From Crocinitomicaceae bacterium (GTDB lineage Bacteria; Bacteroidota; Bacteroidia; Flavobacteriales_G; Salibacteraceae), in NCBI GenBank assembly GCA_018623405.1, contig JAAZVO010000088.1, positions 1-9,311 on the forward strand: 9,311 nt of DNA. The letters are read 5' to 3'. The translations under genes were made by a program, and so were the position numbers. How positions within the stretch are numbered: the stretch's first letter is position 1; every line of letters begins with the position of its first letter. Under the pieces are notes generated by a model. That model had not been told where the DNA came from and searched no databases. It was given only the letters and a program-made list of their open reading frames with translations. Of the stretch, positions 1-6,851 are shown piece after piece.

Positions 1-2594
1 AAACCAAACATGGGTAAGAAAACTCTTATACCAAAGCCTGCAGATCTTTTTACATTAAATGGAGAAAAATCCTCAAAACTTTCCCAAGCATCTCCTGCCT
101 CAGCAAACACTAAACCATAAATTGTTGCAGAAGGATTTAGCGTAAATGGATATCTTAATTCGGCTGTATATTTTGAAATTAATGTAGCTCCATTAAATGG
201 TGATACAGATTGATCGTCATAACCTCTTAGTGCAATAATTTCTCTACCATCTAATGCAAAACCGGTTAATCCGCTACCTCCAAGGTAAAATCTTTCAAGT
301 GGTGCAGGACCTACTTTTTGGTTCCATTGACCTAAAAAGCCAAACCCAACTTTGGTGTTTAATACCAAATTGCCTGCAAGTGTGGTAAAGGTTGAGGAGG
401 TAAATTTCCATTTATAATACTCTACCCATCTATATCTTTCTTGTTGGGTTCTATTAAACAATTGCTGAGCGGTTAAATCTTCGCCATTAGCTTCGGCATC
501 TGCCAATACACGAGCTTGAATGTCATCGTAATCTTTATTGTTGAAATATGAGTAGGGCAGGGTAGTTTGGAAAGAGAATTTAAACTGTGAACCTAAACGT
601 GGGTATATAGCTTGATCTATTGAGCTTCTTGAAACTGTAACCCTTCCAAAAAGGTTATTGGCTTTACCTGTGGTAAAAATAAATTGCGACCAATTGTTTA
701 GGTTGTAATTCTGATAACTCAATTCGGTTTGAAGCGTGAAGTAATCGTCGGGCCATTTAAGTCTTCTTCCTAAACCAAGTGAAACACCGGTAATATTTAC
801 AAATGCTCTATTTGGGTTTAAAACTCTATCTCCCGAGGCATCTGTAGAATCTTGTAAAAATTTTCTGGCATTTGATTGTGATGAGAAATAAGCCGTTACC
901 GAAAATGAATTAGGTTTTTTTCCACCTAACCAAGGTTCAGTAAAACTTACATTATAAGATTGAAAAAAATACCCATTTGTTTGTGCCCTTATAGATAACT
1001 TTTGTCCATCACCGGAAGGAACCGGCCTCCAAGCTTCTTTTTGAAAAAAGTTACGCATAGAGAAGTTGTTAAAGCTAACCCCTAATGTTCCAACAATTCT
1101 ACCTGCACCAAAACCTCCTGATAATTCTATTTGGTCTGATGGTGATTCTACAACGTTATATTCAATATCTACTGTACCATCAGTTTGGTTTGGCTTTGGA
1201 ACTATTTGAATTTGTTCTGCATCAAAATAACCTAAAACAGCTAATTCTCTTTGAGACCTGATGATATCACTTCTACTGAATAATGCTCCGGGATACGTTC
1301 TTACCTCTCTAATTACAACATGGTCGTTTGTTTTGGTATTTCCTCTTATAGTAATTTCATTTATGCGCGCTTGTTGGCCCTCATACATTTGTATTTCTAA
1401 ATCGATAGTATCTCCCCTTACACTAGTTTCTACCGGATTTACATTAAAGAAAAGGTATCCATCATCTAAATAAAGTGAGGCCACATCATTTCCATTGGCA
1501 TCCATGTTTAGGCGTTGGTCTAAAACATCAGGATCATAGGTATCGCCTTTTTCTATTCCTAAGCGGTTCGAGAGGTATTTTGAAGAATATTTTTTGTTTC
1601 CTACCCAATCTATATTTCCAAAATAATATTTGTTGCCTTCTTTAATTTTCATGTAGATGGTTACCGTGTTTTCTCCACTTTTATAAATCGAGTCTTTTTC
1701 GATTTCAGCATCGCGGTAACCCTTTTTATTGTATTTCTTGATAACCTCAACTTTGTCGGCATCAAAATTCGACTTTAGAAACTTTGAAGATTTGAAGAGT
1801 CTAACATTTACATTTTTTCCGAAATAATCAAAAATTTCTTCCAATCCTCTCTTGTGACCCTCATTAAAAAAAGCTTTAGTTGAAGAGATTAGCATACCAT
1901 CAAAATCATCAAAGGGTTTAAACTTCGATTTTTCTTTGGTTTCCTTCATCGACTTTTTAACTTTCACTTCAGAGAGAGCATCTGCACCTTCTACGATGAT
2001 TTCTTTAATTTTAACCTTATCATTTTTTTCTATGTCTATGTTTAAAACAACATGGTTAATTATTGAGGTGTCTTTTTCGGCATTGAGTTTTACTTCGCAA
2101 TTGAGGTAACCTTTTTCTACAAAAAAGTTTTTAATGGTATTTTCGGTAGATACCAAAAGATTTTCGGTTACAATTTTCTCTTTGTAAAGCTTTATTTCCT
2201 CTCTTATATCATCAACCTCAGACTTTTTTAGCCCCGAAAATTTAAATTTTGATAACCTTGGTCTTTCAGTTATTTCAATAACCAAGAAAATATTTTCGCC
2301 TTGTATTTTGTCTGCTTTAATATTAATGTCTGCAAACAACCCTTGGTCCCACAGGTTTTTTATTGCCTTTGCAATGGCATCTCCAGGAACTGTAATTGTT
2401 TTACCTGTGGTTAATCCACTTAATAAAACTAATGCATTGGGATCTAATACTTGTGAGCCTTCAACCCTTACCGCAGCAATAGTATATTCTTGGGGGTTAT
2501 TTGGGTCAGAAAGTTTTTTATCTGATAATTTAACTTGCCCAATAGCAGCAAAAACCCAAAAGGCTAAAAGAAATGAAAAGGCTTTTTGGAACAT
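1..2594 (-). CDS. bamA: BamA outer-membrane assembly factor (Omp85), C-terminus cut by the window edge
   Basis: Central subunit of the BAM complex, which folds beta-barrel proteins into the outer membrane. The frame is open from ATG at 2594 to the left edge, giving 864 residues. Residues 1-19 form a signal peptide (MFQKAFSFLLAFWVFAAIG, then Q). Five POTRA domains follow, roughly 37-111, 112-191, 194-320, 323-406 and 408-484, then a 16-strand-type barrel from about 485. The diagnostic Omp85 loop-6 motif is present as LRGYDD at 789-794. The last visible residues, about 847-864, are in the closing strands (AGLGIRVFLPMFG), so probably only a few dozen residues are missing. An in-frame stop at 2622-2624 rules out a distant upstream start. 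The ATG lies 2 nt after the uppS stop with no spaced ribosome-binding site, which suggests translational coupling. POTRA3 is unusually long (about 127 residues). Identity is very secure from the domain order and motifs. Confidence 0.96.
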   Translation of the reverse strand, partial: MFQKAFSFLLAFWVFAAIGQVKLSDKKLSDPNNPQEYTIAAVRVEGSQVLDPNALVLLSGLTTGKTITVPGDAIAKAIKNLWDQGLFADINIKADKIQGENIFLVIEITERPRLSKFKFSGLKKSEVDDIREEIKLYKEKIVTENLLVSTENTIKNFFVEKGYLNCEVKLNAEKDTSIINHVVLNIDIEKNDKVKIKEIIVEGADALSEVKVKKSMKETKEKSKFKPFDDFDGMLISSTKAFFNEGHKRGLEEIFDYFGKNVNVRLFKSSKFLKSNFDADKVEVIKKYNKKGYRDAEIEKDSIYKSGENTVTIYMKIKEGNKYYFGNIDWVGNKKYSSKYLSNRLGIEKGDTYDPDVLDQRLNMDANGNDVASLYLDDGYLFFNVNPVETSVRGDTIDLEIQMYEGQQARINEITIRGNTKTNDHVVIREVRTYPGALFSRSDIIRSQRELAVLGYFDAEQIQIVPKPNQTDGTVDIEYNVVESPSDQIELSGGFGAGRIVGTLGVSFNNFSMRNFFQKEAWRPVPSGDGQKLSIRAQTNGYFFQSYNVSFTEPWLGGKKPNSFSVTAYFSSQSNARKFLQDSTDASGDRVLNPNRAFVNITGVSLGLGRRLKWPDDYFTLQTELSYQNYNLNNWSQFIFTTGKANNLFGRVTVSRSSIDQAIYPRLGSQFKFSFQTTLPYSYFNNKDYDDIQARVLADAEANGEDLTAQQLFNRTQQERYRWVEYYKWKFTSSTFTTLAGNLVLNTKVGFGFLGQWNQKVGPAPLERFYLGGSGLTGFALDGREIIALRGYDDQSVSPFNGATLISKYTAELRYPFTLNPSATIYGLVFAEAGDAWESFEDFSPFNVKRSAGFGIRVFLPMFG

Positions 2595-2596
2595 CC

Positions 2597-3355
2597 TCAA
2601 GATACTATTTGCTCGCTTATTTTACCAAACCTTCGCTCTCTGCCTTGGTATTCGATAATGGCATTGTAAAGGTCTTTTTTTCTGAAGTCTGGCCAAAACT
2701 TATCAAAGAATTTTAATTCAGCATAAGCAAGTTGCCAAAGTAAAAAGTTACTTATTCTGTATTCTCCTGAGGTTCTAATCATAAGTTCTGGGTCAGGCAT
2801 GTTTGCTGTTGATAGATAGTTAGAGAATATTTTATCATCAACTTTTTCATCGTTAAGTAAACCTGATTTTTTATCGTCAACAATTTGATTGATGGCCTTT
2901 AAAATTTCCCATTTAGCGCTATAGCTCAATGCCAAAACCAACGTCATTCTTTTATTTTTTGAAGTTTCTTTTATTGCGTTAGAGAGTTCATTAAAGCAAT
3001 TGCCCGGTAAACTTTCTAAATCACCAATAGCCTGTAAACGAATTTCGTTTTTGTTTAGTGTTTCAATCTCATTATGAATGGTAGAAATTAACAACTCCAT
3101 TAAAGCTGAAACTTCATTTTTGGGTCTATTCCAATTTTCAGTAGAAAATGCGTAAAGGGTTAAGTATTTAACACCTATTTCGGCACAGCCTTCAACAGTA
3201 TCATGTACAGCTTCTATGGCATTTTGGTGCCCAAAGATTCTATCATGCCCTTTGCTTTTAGCCCACCGGCCATTACCATCCATAATAATGGCAATATGCT
3301 GAGGAATTTTTTCCTTATTTATTTTGGCTTTTAAAGCGTCTATATTGGATATCAA
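2597..3355 (-). CDS. uppS: Isoprenyl transferase (undecaprenyl diphosphate synthase)
   Basis: Cytoplasmic cis-prenyltransferase that adds isopentenyl diphosphate units to farnesyl diphosphate to make the C55 carrier for peptidoglycan and surface glycans. Counting from TTG at 3355 (252 aa), it shows MDGNGRWAK with metal-binding Asp26, FGH with His43, YAFSTENW at 68-75, the diphosphate-binding RTSGEYRISN with Arg194, Arg200 and Ser202, and Glu213. These numbers coincide with those known for E. coli UppS (about 253 aa). There is no ATG before the catalytic MDGNGR motif. The frame extends to TTG at 3385 (262 aa), with another TTG at 3373. I prefer 3355 because AAAGG lies 7 nt before it, the length fits the family, and TTG 3385 is itself part of a TAnnTTTG promoter-like box. 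The function is secure; the start is uncertain. It is followed 2 nt later by bamA, a common envelope-gene pairing. Confidence 0.95.
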   Translation of the reverse strand: MISNIDALKAKINKEKIPQHIAIIMDGNGRWAKSKGHDRIFGHQNAIEAVHDTVEGCAEIGVKYLTLYAFSTENWNRPKNEVSALMELLISTIHNEIETLNKNEIRLQAIGDLESLPGNCFNELSNAIKETSKNKRMTLVLALSYSAKWEILKAINQIVDDKKSGLLNDEKVDDKIFSNYLSTANMPDPELMIRTSGEYRISNFLLWQLAYAELKFFDKFWPDFRKKDLYNAIIEYQGRERRFGKISEQIVS

Positions 3356-3382
3356 CTCTTTACCTTTTTGCAAAACGACTTG

Positions 3383-3390
3383 CAAAGATA
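3383..3390 (-). promoter_or_regulatory. Possible internal promoter -7 box before uppS
   Basis: TATCTTTG matches the bacteroidotal -7 consensus TAnnTTTG. It lies in the short gap after the second PorG-like gene. No TTG sits at the usual spacing of about 19 nt upstream; the nearest is 25 nt away, so the promoter is only half supported. If it works, transcription would begin near 3380-3376. That would exclude the TTG at 3385 as the uppS start and leave TTG 3373 or 3355. Confidence 0.35.
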
Positions 3391-3396
3391 GTTATA

Positions 3397-4203
3397 TTAA
3401 TAAGGGTTAAAATGGCAATTTGAAGGGTCGTTTGTTAACCTAAAACTTAATCCAAAACTAAGGTAGCTATACCAATCGTTTGTTTTTGAATTTCCTCTTT
3501 GTGTTTCCCAATTATTATTGATGGCATTTTGAGAATTAGTAGCCTTGTTACTAAGTGCTGCAGTTATACTTGATATGTTATTTGGATCGGGGTAGTAGGT
3601 GCTTACATCATCTAGGTAATCGGTAAAAGTTCTTCGCATTCCCCAATCTACAAAAAAGGTTAACCTTTCTAATGGTTTTACTTTTAAACCAATTCCAAAA
3701 GGAAATGCTAGCTGAAATCTATTATAGGGTTCTGCCTGTCCTTCTGTATTATAAAATCTGAGGTCGTACAAATTATTTTGGTAGTTAGTCTGTGGGTTCA
3801 TTAAAAAAGCACCTAAACCCCCATATATGTAGGGTGAAAAAACTTCACTCGAATTAAAGTTGCTAAACTCTAAGAAGTTAAACTCAACAACAGAGGTTAA
3901 CTCATATATGTCAGATTGGAAATCTAAATTTCTAATTTGCTGAATGGGGTCATCCGATAAATTATCTGATGCATTTACGCTTCCAATAGCAATTTGTGTT
4001 TTTATTCCCCACCTTCCATTAAAATTGCCTTTATGAAAAACCCCGTAGCTAAGGTTCATCATATCTGGCTGAAGGTGGCCGGTAGGGTTTAAATCACCAA
4101 TGTAATACATAAAACCACCTGATAAACCCAGTTCCATATTGGGTTGTCCGAACCCCAAAAGGGATATACCTGTAACAAAAACTACAAGAATTAATTTCTT
4201 CAT
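3397..4203 (-). CDS. PorG/DUF6089-type outer-membrane beta-barrel protein, copy B
   Basis: Predicted small outer-membrane barrel of 268 aa from ATG 4203. Residues 1-20 are a signal peptide (MKKLILVVFVTGISLLGFGQ). The mature part is built of alternating beta-strands, starting with ELGLSGGFMYYIGDLNPTG and ending in SYLSFGLSFRL. The family-like core is NTEGQ at 152-156, the strand TFTDYLDDVSTYY at 192-204, and QRGN (235-238) followed by TND. The same core recurs in the gene just upstream, so the two are tandem paralogues. In other Bacteroidota a DUF6089 barrel at this place (between nadK and uppS) is related to PorG, the outer-membrane partner of the PorK/PorN ring of the type IX secretion system; I infer that role and cannot prove it here. 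The gap from copy A is 15 nt and has no Shine-Dalgarno site. The gene is probably cotranscribed with copy A. Confidence 0.85.
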   Translation of the reverse strand: MKKLILVVFVTGISLLGFGQPNMELGLSGGFMYYIGDLNPTGHLQPDMMNLSYGVFHKGNFNGRWGIKTQIAIGSVNASDNLSDDPIQQIRNLDFQSDIYELTSVVEFNFLEFSNFNSSEVFSPYIYGGLGAFLMNPQTNYQNNLYDLRFYNTEGQAEPYNRFQLAFPFGIGLKVKPLERLTFFVDWGMRRTFTDYLDDVSTYYPDPNNISSITAALSNKATNSQNAINNNWETQRGNSKTNDWYSYLSFGLSFRLTNDPSNCHFNPY

Positions 4204-4218
4204 GAAGTGAATTAACGC

Positions 4219-5202
4219 TTAGAATCTAGGTTTAAAACTTCTACCTTTCAAGAATTTATAGTGTACTCCAACAGTGCCATACATGTAGAAGTCATTAGAG
4301 GCTGGGTTTCCTCTTTGTTGATTGGTTCCTGTCAAACTAAGGTTAGGAATCAATTCATTTCCTTCAATAGAAGTTGCATCAAAATCTGGATTGGAAATCA
4401 AAATGTTCCTGTCTGCTAAATCTGCCGAAGCATCTCCATAGGCCGCTCTTAACGCAGTGTTATCATAATATACTGTACTAACATCATCAATGTAGTCAGA
4501 AAATGTAAATCTTGAACCGTATTCAACAGAAATAGCCAATTGTTTTGAAAAGAAGTATTTAAAACCTGCTCCTCCACCTGCTACAAGTGTGTATTGGTCG
4601 TAATCAGGAATTGTACCTCCATTTCCATCAGGTAAACCTTGACCTTCGGTGTTTAGTGGAGCTAAATCTACCCAACTGCCATTGTATTGAGCTTGAGGGT
4701 TAAAATAGATTCCACCTCCAACAGCATAAAAGTAACCGGCAACATTCGAAAAGAAAGGACTCTTAATACATTTAGGTTTGTAGTATGAAGCTCCGGTTTT
4801 TACTTTTAACCAATAATACTCATACTGAATAGAAACTTCATAAATAGTTGATCTAAAGGAAAGATTTCTTACTGCCCTATAAATATTTTCCGTGTATTGA
4901 TCATCTCCAGAAACATAGGCATAAAGTAAATTTAGCCTTAAGTTCATTTTTTTGTGAATTTTAAAGCCGTAGCCAAGTCCAAAAGATGGTCTAGTAGCTT
5001 TAAAGTCAAAATCTGAATGATAAAATTTTGGAGTTAATTCATCATTTCCTCCTAATTCACCTAAAAAATTGGTTCCACCAACAACAGCAGAAACTTCGTG
5101 TCTATAGTATTTCCAATTTTGAGAAAAACCGCTAAAACCTAATGAAATCAATAGTATTAGCGAAAAAATATGTTTAAATGAAATAGAGCGTTTTTGTCTC
5201 AT
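4219..5202 (-). CDS. PorG/DUF6089-type outer-membrane beta-barrel protein, copy A
   Basis: Predicted outer-membrane barrel of 327 aa. Residues 1-27 form a signal peptide with a basic start (MRQKR), a hydrophobic core FSLILLISLGFSGFS, and likely cleavage before Gln28. Family features are GGTNFLGELGGND near 42-54, LNTEGQGLPDG at 183-193, TFSDYIDDVSTVYYD at 233-247, QQRGN at 295-299, SNDFYMY at 302-308, and a basic tail ending RSFKPRF. This copy matches the usual DUF6089/PorG pattern (NTEGQGL plus DYIDDVST plus LADR) more closely than copy B does, so it is the better PorG candidate for type IX secretion. The open frame could start at TTG 5211, but that TTG is part of an exact TAnnTTTG box, so I choose ATG 5202. 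It follows nadK by about 30 nt and has its own promoter candidate. Confidence 0.86.
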   Translation of the reverse strand: MRQKRSISFKHIFSLILLISLGFSGFSQNWKYYRHEVSAVVGGTNFLGELGGNDELTPKFYHSDFDFKATRPSFGLGYGFKIHKKMNLRLNLLYAYVSGDDQYTENIYRAVRNLSFRSTIYEVSIQYEYYWLKVKTGASYYKPKCIKSPFFSNVAGYFYAVGGGIYFNPQAQYNGSWVDLAPLNTEGQGLPDGNGGTIPDYDQYTLVAGGGAGFKYFFSKQLAISVEYGSRFTFSDYIDDVSTVYYDNTALRAAYGDASADLADRNILISNPDFDATSIEGNELIPNLSLTGTNQQRGNPASNDFYMYGTVGVHYKFLKGRSFKPRF

Positions 5203-5208
5203 TATAGG

Positions 5209-5237
5209 CAAATATAAACAAACCTATTTTTCGTCAA
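5209..5237 (-). promoter_or_regulatory. Bacteroidota-type promoter for the tandem barrel genes
   Basis: This is the best promoter in the window. A TTG at 5237-5235 (-33 element) is followed by an 18-nt spacer and TATATTTG at 5216-5209, an exact match to the -7 box TAnnTTTG. The -33 element overlaps the nadK stop codon, and the -7 box ends only 6 nt before ATG 5202. Transcription would therefore start at or within a few bases of the start codon. It would allow the barrel, uppS and bamA genes to be expressed separately from the CBS protein and NAD kinase. Confidence 0.6.
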
Positions 5238-6130
5238 TATTTATTATTTCTTTGATCTAAACCCCAATTTAATTTAGACCTTATTGTACTATGGTAAGCA
5301 TGATTGGGTAACCTAACCAAGTTGATAAAAAAATTATTCTTTGAAACAGTTAATTCAATCGATGAATCTAGTGTTTCAGATCTCGAATCTAAGGAGGCTA
5401 AATAAAACCTGCTTCTGCCTTCAACTTCAAATCGAACTTTAAATTTATCAGGAATTACAATGGGTCTCATATTCAAGTTATGAGGAGCCACCGGAGTTAG
5501 TACGAAATTATCTGAGCCGGGAAAAACTATTGGTCCACCACAACTTAAGGAATAAGCGGTACTACCTGTAGGTGTAGATAAAATCAATCCATCAGCCCAA
5601 TAGGTATTTAAAAAATCATCGTTTAAATAGGTATGAATTTTTATCATTGAAGATGTATCACTTTTATGCAAAGTGATTTCGTTTAAGGCAAAGTTGTTTT
5701 TTTCGAAAACAGGTGTGTTTCCTTCTACTTTTAGCGTTGCTCGCTTATAAAGCTCATAGTTTTGATTAAGGATACAATCGGTAACCTTGTCTAGCTCTTT
5801 TATTGAAGCACCTGAAAGAAAGCCTAATCTACCTGTATTTATTCCTAAAATTGGAATGTTTGAATCGCGCACAAATGTGGTAGCATCAAGATAAGTTCCA
5901 TCGCCACCTATGCAAATCATAAAGTCAATTTTTGATGGATCCCAGCTACTACGATCAAAAACCTCTGTGGTATCATGAAAACTTAACCTTGGAGAAAGAA
6001 AATCATGAAAGGGTTCGAAAACATGGAGGTTAAGCCCTTTATCTGCCAAATCTTTAAGCAAAAAGTCTATGCTTGAATTAAAGTTTTCTTCAAAAACCCT
6101 CCCGAAAATAGCTACGTTTTTAACCTGCAT
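5234..6130 (-). CDS. nadK: NAD kinase
   Basis: Cytoplasmic enzyme that phosphorylates the 2'-hydroxyl of NAD+ to make NADP+, the only de novo source of NADP. It is 298 aa, typical for the family. The ATP/NAD-binding signature GGDGT is at 75-79 with catalytic Asp77, followed by GINTGRLGFL at 97-105. The NE motif is at Asn150-Glu151, and the second conserved block runs from ADGLILSTPTGSTAYSL (179-195) to CGGP. The C-terminal beta-rich half contains the family-like TPVAPHNLNMRPIVIPD. ATG 6130 shares its A with the TAA stop of the upstream CBS gene (TAATG), indicating translational coupling. No ATP-cone or other fused domain is seen. The identification is secure. Confidence 0.97.
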   Translation of the reverse strand: MQVKNVAIFGRVFEENFNSSIDFLLKDLADKGLNLHVFEPFHDFLSPRLSFHDTTEVFDRSSWDPSKIDFMICIGGDGTYLDATTFVRDSNIPILGINTGRLGFLSGASIKELDKVTDCILNQNYELYKRATLKVEGNTPVFEKNNFALNEITLHKSDTSSMIKIHTYLNDDFLNTYWADGLILSTPTGSTAYSLSCGGPIVFPGSDNFVLTPVAPHNLNMRPIVIPDKFKVRFEVEGRSRFYLASLDSRSETLDSSIELTVSKNNFFINLVRLPNHAYHSTIRSKLNWGLDQRNNKY

Positions 6131-6792
6131 TAAATATTCATGTATTTCATTAGGTTGTTGTATCTATCTTCTAAATCGTCGTTCGAGTTTCCTTTATTGT
6201 AAGATGCTGTTATGTTGTAGTCAAAACGTTTAAGAGAATTTAGAATATGAGTAATGTCTTCCCTGTTTACTTTTACAGTAAGTTCCATTTTTGTGCTTTC
6301 AGGGGCTCTAGTGATAAAAGAGCCTAAAATTTTTGCACCATTTTCTTCCACAATTCTTGCAATCTCAAATAATGAGTAATCGTTTACACTCATTTCTAAT
6401 ACAATAACTCCTCCCGGCTGCTTTACCACAGGCATGTCGGCAATTACTTCAAGAAGATAGCCGTTAGAAACAGCTCCTACATAGTTATTTTTTTCATCTA
6501 AAATTGGAATTACTGAAAGGTGGTAATCAGAAACTCTTTTTACCGCTTCAAAAACATGTTGATGGTTAAAAACAAAAGCCATTAAGTAATGGTGAGCTAG
6601 GGTTTCTATTTTATCATTTGGATTACCTGCATCAAACAAATGGCTTTCTTCAATTAAACCATGAAAATTTCTTTTATCAGTTACAGGTAAATGCGAAACT
6701 TTAAATTCATCCATCCACTCTAATGCCTGTCCAATAGTATCGTCAGGTTTTAATAAGGGGAGGTCTTCTGTTATGAGCTCTTCTGAAAGCAT
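6130..6792 (-). CDS. Two-CBS-domain protein with C-terminal ACT-like domain
   Basis: Predicted soluble protein of 220 aa with no signal peptide. Residues about 12-55 form the first CBS domain (PPD-type start LLKPDDTIGQALEWMDEF, then SHLPVTD). Residues about 68-120 form the second (HVFEAVKRVSDYHLSVIPILDE, then YVGAVSNGYLLEVIA). Residues about 128-198 have the beta-alpha-beta-beta-alpha-beta pattern of an ACT-like domain (GGVIVLEMS, then IARIVEENGAKI, then MELTVKVN). CBS pairs commonly bind adenosine nucleotides, so a sensor role is likely, but the target is unknown. The coupling to nadK hints at a link with NAD(P) or adenylate status; this is inference from context. The open frame runs back to TTG 6804, but that TTG lies in a TAnnTTTG box, so ATG 6792 is preferred; MLSEELI resembles the usual family N-terminus. 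Confidence 0.88.
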   Translation of the reverse strand: MLSEELITEDLPLLKPDDTIGQALEWMDEFKVSHLPVTDKRNFHGLIEESHLFDAGNPNDKIETLAHHYLMAFVFNHQHVFEAVKRVSDYHLSVIPILDEKNNYVGAVSNGYLLEVIADMPVVKQPGGVIVLEMSVNDYSLFEIARIVEENGAKILGSFITRAPESTKMELTVKVNREDITHILNSLKRFDYNITASYNKGNSNDDLEDRYNNLMKYMNI

Positions 6793-6801
6793 ATATAAAG
6801 T

Positions 6802-6809
6802 CAAATGTA
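6802..6809 (-). promoter_or_regulatory. Probable -7 promoter box of the CBS-nadK block
   Basis: TACATTTG is an exact TAnnTTTG match, 9 nt before the ATG at 6792. It sits in the only divergent gap in the window, where a promoter is required. No TTG is found at the expected -33 spacing, so the upstream element is degenerate or absent. The predicted leader is only a few bases long. Confidence 0.5.
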
Positions 6810-6823
6810 AACAAATAAACGCC

Positions 6824-6831
6824 TAATTTCG
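6824..6831 (+). promoter_or_regulatory. Weak -7 box candidate for pdxJ
   Basis: TAATTTCG matches TAnnTTTG at all but one fixed position and lies 20 nt before the pdxJ ATG in the divergent gap. I see no TTG element at about -33. It is offered as the best available site on this strand; the two divergent promoters would be back to back within about 60 bp. Confidence 0.3.
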
Positions 6832-6851
6832 TTCGCCATTTATTGAAGGGA

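Noticed and set aside
1261..1473. 70-aa plus-strand open frame
   Set aside because: It lies antisense inside bamA, where the minus frame encodes POTRA4/POTRA5 with clear family sequence. No promoter or recognisable domain.
2308..2658. 116-aa plus-strand open frame
   Set aside because: Antisense to the bamA N-terminus and the uppS C-terminus, both secure. Its composition is that of a shadow frame.
3383..3410. Full -33/-7 promoter before uppS
   Set aside because: The -7 box is exact, but the only TTG upstream is 25 nt away instead of about 19, so only the -7 box is listed, with low confidence.
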